Shown here piece by piece: positions 26,785 to 34,640 of a stretch of DNA of 64,000 nt (positions are counted from its first letter, which is position 1; the number at the start of each line of letters is the position of its first letter). Source of the stretch: Rhodohalobacter sp. 614A (GTDB lineage: Bacteria; Bacteroidota; Rhodothermia; Balneolales; Balneolaceae); NCBI RefSeq assembly GCF_021462415.1, contig NZ_JAKEDS010000001.1:1336273-1400272 (forward strand), in the 5' to 3' direction. The notes under the pieces were generated by a model. The model saw nothing but the letters and a program-made list of their open reading frames with translations. It was not told the origin of the DNA and did not search any database. Position numbers and translations under genes: made by a program.

Positions 26785-28185
26785 ATGGCTGATAAAGATG
26801 AATTGATACATGAAGTAAAAATCTACGTGGACAAATTCAGAAGCTGGAAGAGACGTGTTCTCGAAAAAAAAATCAGCTATTATAAACACTTGGTCCGCCA
26901 AACAATCCGGGGCATTTCTTTTAAAACGCGGGGCGATAAAATTGAGGAATTTGGTGAGATTCTTCATTCCAATTCTGAAATCTACTTTACAACAGACCTG
27001 GTAAAAACAGGCTTTACAGATCAGCTTATTGGCTTTTCTTTTTTATACAAACTGGGATTGGGTTTGGGGTTAAAATATCATCACACCCGGTTAAGCTCGC
27101 ACAGGAGTTCGGTTCCTTTTCTTTTCTATCCATATTCAAAAGAAAAACTTCCGGGTAAAGACCAATCAGATATTTTTGATTTTTTAGGGTTGAATTCTTT
27201 CCTCAAAAGAAATTTCGGCCGGAATTTACCCGACGGCACAAAAGAAGTTAAAATCAACATGGAGGCAACGCTTTTTAGGAGTAACTCTGTAAAGAATTAT
27301 GAGACGCTGATTGATGAAATGAAGGTGATTCTTCACCCTTTTTTGAAAAACGACCGGACGATTCTTATTACGTTTGAATGCAGTCCGATAACCTATTTTA
27401 AATATTATAAATATGTCGCATCAAAGAGAGAACATGAGTTGGATTTTCGCCAACTATTCAGAGACATGGAGAGTGAAAATCAGTTTAAATCGACCTTCAA
27501 AGAGAATACTAAAAAAGTGATGGTCCACATACGCCAGGGTGATACAGGTGTTCTGAAAACTCCCTGGAATACATTTATCCCAACGTGGTACGAGACGAAA
27601 GGAAAATACACACAATTCCAAAAAAGGCAGGATATATCACATCGGTTACTGATTGATGTAGATGAGTTTTATAGATTTTTGAAGGATTTACTGAAACAAT
27701 TTGATGCATCGGAAATTTCGGCGGCTGTTTTTTCGGATGGATTTAAGAAGACGTTTCGGGCCATTTATCAGTCCTACAAAGTTGAGGATATTTCTCATAA
27801 AGAAATTTCAAAACTGAAGGAGATAGAGTCTACATATGATGAACAGGAATTTCAGGAATTTCGAATGTTACCCGGGGTGGAAAGCGTCATCGGCGAAGAG
27901 GTTGAAAAACTGTACAAGTTTATTCACTCGTTTATGGAAGCCGAAATTTTAATTTGCGGTACACAGGGGATCATGATTCCAAAGTTTTTGGCAACTTATG
28001 GTGACCAGACAAAAATGCCTCTGATGATTATGCTCTACAAAACTGAAAGGCCGTATTTAAATCATGTGGGTTTCGACAATTCTGAGGACTTCATGATTTT
28101 TGTTGATATAGAAAATTATGATATCGACATGGTTTCGAAACAGGTGAAAAACTACTTCAATCAACGAGATTTAATTTCAAAATGA
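26785..28185 (+). CDS. Putative fucosyltransferase-like glycosyltransferase (unnamed family)
   Basis: 466 residues, not matching a family I can name with certainty. A charged N-terminal helical region is followed by TGFTDQLIGFSFLYKLGLGL, which recalls the GGLGNQLFQ... start of GT11 fucosyltransferases. Near residue 250 comes VMVHIRQGDTGVLKTPWNTF, whose HIRxGD is the donor-binding signature of GT11, GT23 and O-FucT proteins. FSDGFKKTF and CGTQGIMIPKFLATYG follow, the latter where GT11 has its SNSTFSWW-type motif. No signal peptide or membrane helix was seen. The next gene is a paralogue. A role in sugar transfer fits the GT2 neighbours; fucose itself is a guess. Confidence 0.6.
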   Translation: MADKDELIHEVKIYVDKFRSWKRRVLEKKISYYKHLVRQTIRGISFKTRGDKIEEFGEILHSNSEIYFTTDLVKTGFTDQLIGFSFLYKLGLGLGLKYHHTRLSSHRSSVPFLFYPYSKEKLPGKDQSDIFDFLGLNSFLKRNFGRNLPDGTKEVKINMEATLFRSNSVKNYETLIDEMKVILHPFLKNDRTILITFECSPITYFKYYKYVASKREHELDFRQLFRDMESENQFKSTFKENTKKVMVHIRQGDTGVLKTPWNTFIPTWYETKGKYTQFQKRQDISHRLLIDVDEFYRFLKDLLKQFDASEISAAVFSDGFKKTFRAIYQSYKVEDISHKEISKLKEIESTYDEQEFQEFRMLPGVESVIGEEVEKLYKFIHSFMEAEILICGTQGIMIPKFLATYGDQTKMPLMIMLYKTERPYLNHVGFDNSEDFMIFVDIENYDIDMVSKQVKNYFNQRDLISK

Positions 28186-28229
28186 TAAGATGTTACAAAA
28201 GCCATTCAGGTAGATATTAGGAGCACATA

Positions 28230-29573
28230 TTGTTCAGGCCGGCAATCATATCGATTAAGAAAAGAGCCAAAAGTATAAAGAAAAGCCTTCTTCAAACGTA
28301 CTACAAAATGCTTTTTTCTCTACAAAAAGATACCCTCCGGAAATTCGATAAACTGGTTGCCGAAAGAGAGAGCTATTTTACGGTTGATGTTGATACAGGG
28401 GGATTTACAGACCAGTTAATCAAATTTATGGTTTTTTATTCTTTTGGCACTTCGCTGAACTGTAAATACTATTATACGCCGATACAATCGGAAAGAAGCA
28501 GTGCTTTGGAGGGAAATACAAAAAATACAGATAAAGAATACAGCGATATTTTTGACTTTTTGGGTTTGCAGGATTATTTGAAAGAGATTTCCGTGGATAC
28601 TGCAAAACTCGACAGCAAACCATACACTCTGAAATTGGACGAGTTTTTCTTTCTTGAGAGAGGATTAGAGAGTAAAGAGCTGATTATCGCGTACCTGAAA
28701 CTGAAGCTGTATCCATCCATAAAAAATCAGAAAAAAGTAAACATCAGGATTATGCTGGAAGGGTACAGTTCTTTTTTTGGAATCTATAATAAACTGGATG
28801 GTTGTGAGGATTCAGGTCTTGATTTTAGGTCTGCTTTCCTCAAAAAACACAGTCAAACAGAACAGCAGATTTCGGGACAAGATTTTTCAAACAGGGCTAT
28901 CGCTCACATTCGCCAGGGAGATACCGCCATGATTAAAACTCCATGGAACACATATGTAAATGTTTGGGGAGACTCTAAGATATCGATGAAAGAGTTTGAT
29001 GATCCCCGGAAAGCCCGTGCAACAGGCCATATAAAAATTGAAGAGTATTATGAGTTTTTGAAATTATTATGCGATCATTTTGAGAATGAACTTACTCCTC
29101 TCACTGTCTTTTCGGATGGGTACAAACGAGCCTTCAACAATTGTATTTTCAACCAAAACAAGTTGGGCTTTACGGAATCGCAAGTGGAGAAACTTGCCGA
29201 ACTCTCAGAAATCTATGACCGGCAGGCATTTCGAATATTTGATAATGACAGTCGTTTCCACCTCAGAATAGGAGAAGAGGACGAGAAACTTTACCAGATG
29301 ATACAAATGCTTCTTCATGCCAACATTGTAGTGATGGGTACGCAGCAGAGAATGGTACCCAAGTTTCTGTCTGTTTATTGCAATGCACGGAATATGCCTT
29401 TGGTGATTGTTTTATATAACAAGGTGATCCCCAATCATCTTGGATTTGCAAGAAGGGAGTTGATAAACAGCTATCTTTTTGTGGATATAAATAATTACAG
29501 CATTCAGGATATTGCAGATCGAATAAAAAAACTTCTCAAGAAGAAGGCTGAAGAAAGTGAATCCGCGCTATAG
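28230..29573 (+). CDS. Putative fucosyltransferase-like glycosyltransferase (paralogue)
   Basis: 447 residues, paralogous to the preceding gene and sharing its landmarks in the same order: TGGFTDQLIKFMVFYSFG, AIAHIRQGDTAMIKTPWNTY, FSDGYKRAF, GEEDEKLYQMI, MGTQQRMVPKFLSVY and MPLVIVLY. The TTG start at 28230 is supported by AGGAG at 28219-28223. It ends the nine-gene run and overlaps the convergent ypdA gene by 6 bases. The strict conservation of the HIRQGDT and KTPWNT blocks between otherwise divergent copies suggests that both are active-site regions. Confidence 0.6.
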   Translation: MFRPAIISIKKRAKSIKKSLLQTYYKMLFSLQKDTLRKFDKLVAERESYFTVDVDTGGFTDQLIKFMVFYSFGTSLNCKYYYTPIQSERSSALEGNTKNTDKEYSDIFDFLGLQDYLKEISVDTAKLDSKPYTLKLDEFFFLERGLESKELIIAYLKLKLYPSIKNQKKVNIRIMLEGYSSFFGIYNKLDGCEDSGLDFRSAFLKKHSQTEQQISGQDFSNRAIAHIRQGDTAMIKTPWNTYVNVWGDSKISMKEFDDPRKARATGHIKIEEYYEFLKLLCDHFENELTPLTVFSDGYKRAFNNCIFNQNKLGFTESQVEKLAELSEIYDRQAFRIFDNDSRFHLRIGEEDEKLYQMIQMLLHANIVVMGTQQRMVPKFLSVYCNARNMPLVIVLYNKVIPNHLGFARRELINSYLFVDINNYSIQDIADRIKKLLKKKAEESESAL

Positions 29574-30521
29574 ATTTTTCTCAATATCCGTGGCGATATG
29601 ATTCGCATGAATACGCGTATTTTCGATAAACAAACTGCTGGTATCCATCCCGCCACAAACCACACCAGCCACATACAATCCCTTTCGGTTGGTTTCCAGG
29701 GTTTCAGCACTATGAATAGGCATCCTGATTTCATCGGGTGAAAGTTCGATCCCCAGGTTTTCCATCAACCCAAAATGCGGGTGATAACCGGTCATTGCCA
29801 GTACAAAATCATTGGGTATTGTCACCTTTCCATCTGGGGTTTGAATATCCACTTCAGTTTCCCTGATTTCGAGTACTTCAGAATTGAAATATCCCTTGAT
29901 GGAGCCTTCCTTGATCCGGTTTTCAATATCCGGCTTTACCCAATATTTGATGGTTTGTTTTAAGGTGGGCTCTCTGACCACAACCGTAACATTCGCTTTA
30001 CACCGCCAGGTTTCGAGTGCGGCATCTGCGGCTGAGTTTCCAGCTCCCACAACAAGCACATTTTGCCAGGCGTATTTGTGGGGATCGTCATAATAGTGAG
30101 ATACTTTTGGCAGTTCTTCGCCCGGCACGTTCATCAGGTTTTCCTGGCCATAGAAGCCGGTTGCCAGAACCACTTTTTTTGCCTCATAATTGCCTTTCGA
30201 CGTTTTAACAGTATAACTTCCATCCGTTCCTTCGAGTGCATCTACTTCTTCAAACAAGTGGATATTCAACTCATAATGTTCAGCAACCCGTCTGTAGTAT
30301 TCCAGGGCTTCTCTTCGCGTAGGCTTTGGCCCGTGTGAAATAAACGGAATATTTCCAATTTCCAGACGATCCGACGTCGAGAAAAAGGTCATATTTGCGG
30401 GGTAATGGTAAATAGAGTTAACCAGACATCCCCGTTCGATGATGATCGATTCAATATTTTTCCGTTGTAATTCTATAGCTGTTGCCAATCCGATGGGGCC
30501 GGCCCCGATAATAACTACCAT
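29568..30521 (-). CDS. ypdA: YpdA-family FAD/NAD(P) oxidoreductase (putative bacillithiol disulfide reductase)
   Basis: 317 residues. It opens with an FAD-binding GAGPIGLATAIELQ motif, contains a second dinucleotide motif VLVVGAGNSAADAALE near the middle, and ends with YVAGVVCGGMDTSSLFIENTR. The segment YPANMTFFSTSDRLEIGNIPF is characteristic of YpdA (Bdr). There is no CxxC redox pair in the thioredoxin-reductase position, as expected for YpdA. Known members reduce bacillithiol disulfide with NADPH. It is transcribed against the glycosyltransferase cluster. Confidence 0.87.
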   Translation of the reverse strand: MVVIIGAGPIGLATAIELQRKNIESIIIERGCLVNSIYHYPANMTFFSTSDRLEIGNIPFISHGPKPTRREALEYYRRVAEHYELNIHLFEEVDALEGTDGSYTVKTSKGNYEAKKVVLATGFYGQENLMNVPGEELPKVSHYYDDPHKYAWQNVLVVGAGNSAADAALETWRCKANVTVVVREPTLKQTIKYWVKPDIENRIKEGSIKGYFNSEVLEIRETEVDIQTPDGKVTIPNDFVLAMTGYHPHFGLMENLGIELSPDEIRMPIHSAETLETNRKGLYVAGVVCGGMDTSSLFIENTRIHANHIATDIEKNL

Positions 30522-30685
30522 GGTGGAATTTTATTTGATTGCATAATGACTTTCAGAATCTTAAAAATACAAATCAATAAGGTTTAATGTCATACGATGT
30601 CGGAAGAACGATTTCTTCCTTTTCATTTTAAATGAATGTTTTTCTATTCATTCCAATAAGACAGTCGATTTATTATTTTGCTGAG

Positions 30686-31432
30686 ATGATCATTGGAAAT
30701 GGATTAATAGCATCCTCTTTTTCAAAGACTCCACATTCATACTCAGATGTGGTGATTTTTGCCAGTGGAGTCTCAAATTCAAATGAGAAATCTATTCTCG
30801 CATTTAAATGAGAAGAGGAGTTACTGTTGGCAACACTTACCGAACATACAGAGAGAAAGGTTGTTTACTTTAGTACATGTGCCATTTCTCAGGAGAGAAT
30901 TTATTCAAAATCGCCATACTTGCAGCACAAACGGATGATGGAAGCGTATGTAAAGCAGCATCCAACTTACCTGATTATACGATTGCCCAATTTGGTTGGC
31001 GGTACCGGAAACCCCGAGAACCTGGTAAATCTTTTGGCCAGAAAAGTTCGGCAGCACGAAGTGATCGATATTTGGAAGAATTCAATCCGGAATATTCTTG
31101 ATGTGGAAGATGCCGTTCAAATAACAAATCAACTTGTAGAGAAAGATATTTTCAACAAGGTTATAAAAGTAGCCAGTACAGTGAATTATAGAATCGAGGA
31201 GATAGTAAGTGAGATTTCTGTTTTTTATGGAGCAAAACCGCGCACAAATGTCATTACCAAACCGCCTGATTTTGAGATTTATCCGTCGGAAATTGTCAGG
31301 GATATTATCGGGGAATTAGGGCTGAATATGGATAAACTGTATTTCAGAAGAATTCTGGAAAAGTATTTTAACAATCAGAGAAATATTCCGGTTACAAAGA
31401 GAGAACCGGATCAGGTAAACGAGGAGAAATAA
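30686..31432 (+). pseudogene. NAD-dependent epimerase/dehydratase (SDR) interrupted by one in-frame UGA
   Basis: One frame of 249 codons runs from ATG 30686 to 31432 and reads as a complete extended SDR protein except for TGA at codon 42 (30809-30811). Before the stop: MIIGNGLIASSF (Rossmann start) and VVIFASGVSNS. After it: EELLLATLTE, VVYFSTCAIS, the catalytic YxxxK in YLQHKRMME (Tyr78, Lys82), LIIRLPNLVGG and RNILDVEDAV. The interrupted position reads FK-stop-EELL, where relatives commonly have an arginine, so a single CGA-to-TGA change would explain it. Reinitiation at TTG 30827 behind GAGGAG could yield a truncated protein without the nucleotide-binding loop. A sequencing error is also possible. 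Confidence 0.75.
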
Positions 31433-32352
31433 TCGCCGATCTTTTGATTCAGCCAACCATTCGGCAAACTCCAAAAACCAACATGTCCGCCTTTACGCGG
31501 GAAATACGCAGTGAATTTTGAGTTGTTCTGAATCTGTTCTGCCGGCGTCCATTCAAACGGACACAAAGGATCTTGTTGGCTGTGAATGACCAGAGTTTCT
31601 GTTTGAATCTGATCGATGAAAAATCCACTTGAGCATTGGTGATAATAGTCCTCCGCATTTTCAAAACCGTGGATTGGGCCGGTCACCTGGTCATCAAATT
31701 CATAAAGAGTAGATCCTTTAAAGCCCGGAAGGTCAGGATATGTTTGTTGTTTTTCTTCCAGTTTTTTAACCAGGGTTTGCAAAAAAAGCAGAGAATAAAT
31801 GCGGTTAAATCCTTTTTCCAGGTTTACCGATCCTTGCTTCAAATCAAATGGAGTAGAGATTACGGCACCGGCCCGAAGCGGGTGATGTGTTCCATGCTTT
31901 TTTAGATAATTCAGAAGTGTGCTGCCACCCAGCGAGAATCCCGCCGCATAAATCTTTGAGGCTGGAAATGATTCGTGAACCCAGTTGAAGACGGTTTCCA
32001 GATCCTCAGTCTCGCCGGAATGATAAAACCGGCGCTGATTATTCATTCGACCTCCGCAACTTCTGAAATTCATCGCAACTACTGAAAAATTACGGTTGAT
32101 AAGATGTTCAGCAAGTTGAGTGATGTAAAACCTCCTGGAGTTTCCTTCAAGCCCATGAAAAAGAACAACCACTGGCTTGCCGGTTCCCCGGTTGACCACA
32201 TCCAGCTCAAGGAAATCCTCATCCGGTGTATCAATCCGGATTTTTTCTGAATGCAGATTGGGTGAATCGAACACCAGGGAGCAAAGTACGGTATGAGCAT
32301 GCCCGTTGAAACACCAAGGGGCCGATTTGAAAGCGGGAACACTATTCATCAT
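31411..32352 (-). CDS. YheT-like alpha/beta hydrolase
   Basis: 313 residues from the ATG at 32352 (a second ATG follows at 32349). The upstream in-frame ATG at 32397 would add 15 hydrophobic residues. The start is followed by PAFKSAPWCFNGHAHTV, the typical N-terminus of YheT-type hydrolases. VVLFHGLEGNSRR holds the oxyanion HG motif, YAAGFSLGGSTLL the nucleophile Ser in GxSxG, and QDPLCPFEWTP and KGGHVGF the acidic residue and histidine. Esterase activity is probable; the substrate is unknown. Its 3' end overlaps the SDR pseudogene by 22 bases in convergent orientation. Confidence 0.85.
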   Translation of the reverse strand: MMNSVPAFKSAPWCFNGHAHTVLCSLVFDSPNLHSEKIRIDTPDEDFLELDVVNRGTGKPVVVLFHGLEGNSRRFYITQLAEHLINRNFSVVAMNFRSCGGRMNNQRRFYHSGETEDLETVFNWVHESFPASKIYAAGFSLGGSTLLNYLKKHGTHHPLRAGAVISTPFDLKQGSVNLEKGFNRIYSLLFLQTLVKKLEEKQQTYPDLPGFKGSTLYEFDDQVTGPIHGFENAEDYYHQCSSGFFIDQIQTETLVIHSQQDPLCPFEWTPAEQIQNNSKFTAYFPRKGGHVGFWSLPNGWLNQKIGDYFSSFT

Positions 32353-32545
32353 AATCCATAAAATTAAAAAAGATGATAGATATATGCAGTGCTTCAAAAA
32401 AGAAAGAGGAAGGAAATCAATCCCTCTTGAAACTTGTTTTTAAGTACAAAACCGCAATTCATCACAATTAATTAATAAATGGCGGAAGATTTTGGCAGAC
32501 ACTTTGTTTATCATTTTACTGATGTCTAACCAACGGCCGTAATTC

Positions 32546-34129
32546 ATGACTGAAATTTATTTTAAGAAACCTGTTAAACGGGTTGCCGCAGTTGATTTGG
32601 GTACAAACTCGTTCCATGCTGTAATCGTGGATATTTATCCCGATGGAAGTTTCTATACGATTGACAAACTAAAAGAGATGGTTTTGCTGGCCGAAAAGGG
32701 AATGGAGAACCGATTATCTGACGAAGCCATGGATCGGGCCCTGAATGCTTTGTACAAGATTAAAACACTTTGTGATCACCAAGGGGTAGACCGCATTCTC
32801 GCGTATGCAACCAGCGCTATTCGGGAAGCAGAAAATGGGGGCGAGTTTATTCAGCGTGTTATTGATGAAGTAGGAATTAAAATTGTTGCCATTCCCGGCC
32901 GGGTAGAAGCTGAATTGATTGGACTCGCTGTTCAGCATGGAGTGGAAATGCCGGATCATCCGTCACTCATTATGGATATTGGCGGCGGCAGTGTTGAATA
33001 CATTCTTGCCGATAAAGAGAAGTTTTATCACCTGAGCAGTAAAAAGATGGGAGTGGGCAGGATGACCGCCAAGTTTGTGGATCATGATCCAATCTCGAAA
33101 GACGAGATTCAAACCCTTACCGATTATTACAGGGATAACCTGTCGGATGTGGCACAATCTTTTGCATCTAACCGGGCCGCTTTACTTATCGGTTCTTCCG
33201 GTACGATGGAGAATATCGCATTGATGATTGCCTACAGAAAGAAGCAATCTCCAAATATGACAGTCAATGAGATTGAATTCTCATCAGAAGAGTTTTTTGA
33301 GTTTTATGACGAGGTTATTTCCATGAATTACGACGAACGCTCGAAGCTGAAGGGACTTGATGAGAAGCGAATTGCCCTGTTGCCTGCCGGTCTGGTTTTG
33401 GTGCATTATGTGTTGAAGAATTTCGGAATTAAACGGGTCAAGATTTCCTCTCAAGCTTTACGGGAAGGCATTATTCTGAGATATATCAACCAGGAGATGA
33501 GTCACATCAAAGAGAGAGAGTTTATTGAAAGTCCGCGCCGCAGAAGTGTCATGGAGCTGGTTCATAAATGTGACTGGCATGAGCAGCATTCCAAACATGT
33601 GGCAAAACTGGCTGTCCAGTTATTTGATAATTTTCAGGAGGAACTGGAACTAAACGATGTGGATCGTGAACTGCTGGAATACGCTTGTTTTATGCACGAC
33701 ATTGGCTATCATATTTCTCATCGGAAACATCATAAACATGCGCTTTATATCATCCGAAATGCGGATCTGAAAGGGTTCAAGGAAAATGAAATTGAGATTA
33801 TGGCCAATGTAGCCCGTTATCACCGCAGGTCTACGCCCAAGAAACGCCACACGCATTACCATAAACTTCGCGAGAATGATAAGAAGCGTGTAAGAAAGCT
33901 TTCTGCCATCATGCGTATAGCCGACGGACTGGACAGAAGCCATTACCAAAATGTGTTGGCGATGGCTGTCGAAAAAGGTTCTGATGAAATTATCATCAGG
34001 ATTAAAACGGAATCTGACGCCCAACTGGAGATTTGGGGAGCAATGAGAAAGAATGCTCTTTTTGAAGAAGTAACCGGAAAGACATTGAAGATTCAAGAGG
34101 TCGAAAGCTTGACAGCCGTAATGGCTTAG
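32546..34129 (+). CDS. Ppx/GppA-family phosphatase with HD domain
   Basis: 527 residues. The N-terminal actin-like fold carries VAAVDLGTNSFHAVIVD, ATSAIREAENG, IMDIGGGSVEYIL and IGSSGTMENIALM, the standard phosphate-binding loops of exopolyphosphatase/guanosine pentaphosphatase. The C-terminal third (from about residue 335) is an HD domain with HSKHVAKLAVQLFDNF, CFMHDIGYHIS and RIADGLDRSH. This two-part form resembles Ppx-GppA enzymes that hydrolyse polyphosphate or pppGpp. Transcribed away from the hydrolase gene; no operon partner is evident. Confidence 0.92.
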   Translation: MTEIYFKKPVKRVAAVDLGTNSFHAVIVDIYPDGSFYTIDKLKEMVLLAEKGMENRLSDEAMDRALNALYKIKTLCDHQGVDRILAYATSAIREAENGGEFIQRVIDEVGIKIVAIPGRVEAELIGLAVQHGVEMPDHPSLIMDIGGGSVEYILADKEKFYHLSSKKMGVGRMTAKFVDHDPISKDEIQTLTDYYRDNLSDVAQSFASNRAALLIGSSGTMENIALMIAYRKKQSPNMTVNEIEFSSEEFFEFYDEVISMNYDERSKLKGLDEKRIALLPAGLVLVHYVLKNFGIKRVKISSQALREGIILRYINQEMSHIKEREFIESPRRRSVMELVHKCDWHEQHSKHVAKLAVQLFDNFQEELELNDVDRELLEYACFMHDIGYHISHRKHHKHALYIIRNADLKGFKENEIEIMANVARYHRRSTPKKRHTHYHKLRENDKKRVRKLSAIMRIADGLDRSHYQNVLAMAVEKGSDEIIIRIKTESDAQLEIWGAMRKNALFEEVTGKTLKIQEVESLTAVMA

Positions 34130-34148
34130 TCGGAATAAGAATAAGAGA

Positions 34149-34577
34149 TTATTTCTTCTCTGTTTGTTTTTCCTGATACTCCTTAAGCTTCTGAATATAC
34201 TCGTAGCGTGCCCGAATACCCGCCCGGTTGCCAAAATAAATTCCCAATCCACATGCAAGGACAAGCACTGCAAGAATAAGAATCTCATCAGTAGAAATGG
34301 CAGTAGCAGAGATTACGATCCAGCAGGCCGGCGGGAGAAATACCAGAACTCCCAGCAGGTTATGTAATTGGGTGGGTGCAGGCACTTTCCTGATGTATCG
34401 CTTCACAACAGTGAAAACCAGATTCATATATACAAATCCAAATACAAGGAGTACGACCAGTCCCTCCCAGCCGGGTTGAGCTACGAAGGTTAAAAACCGG
34501 TTTGTAAATAAAATGATGGCAAGCGAAATCATGATCGCCCATGTCGAGTAAGCAAAAAGCCTGGCTTTATCCTGCAT
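34149..34577 (-). CDS. Hypothetical four-helix integral membrane protein
   Basis: 142 residues with four hydrophobic helices (about residues 10-28, 38-57, 74-92, 98-114) and a basic, coiled C-terminal tail rich in Lys, Glu and Gln. The order suggests both ends in the cytoplasm. No family was recognised. It lies 63 bases downstream of lptD on the same strand and could be the last gene of the ftsB-like/ROK/lptD unit. Confidence 0.65.
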   Translation of the reverse strand: MQDKARLFAYSTWAIMISLAIILFTNRFLTFVAQPGWEGLVVLLVFGFVYMNLVFTVVKRYIRKVPAPTQLHNLLGVLVFLPPACWIVISATAISTDEILILAVLVLACGLGIYFGNRAGIRARYEYIQKLKEYQEKQTEKK

Positions 34578-34640
34578 GTTTATAAGTTGTTTTTGATTTC
34601 ATAAAGTATCAAACATTATTGCCAAGTTTCTAACCAGATC

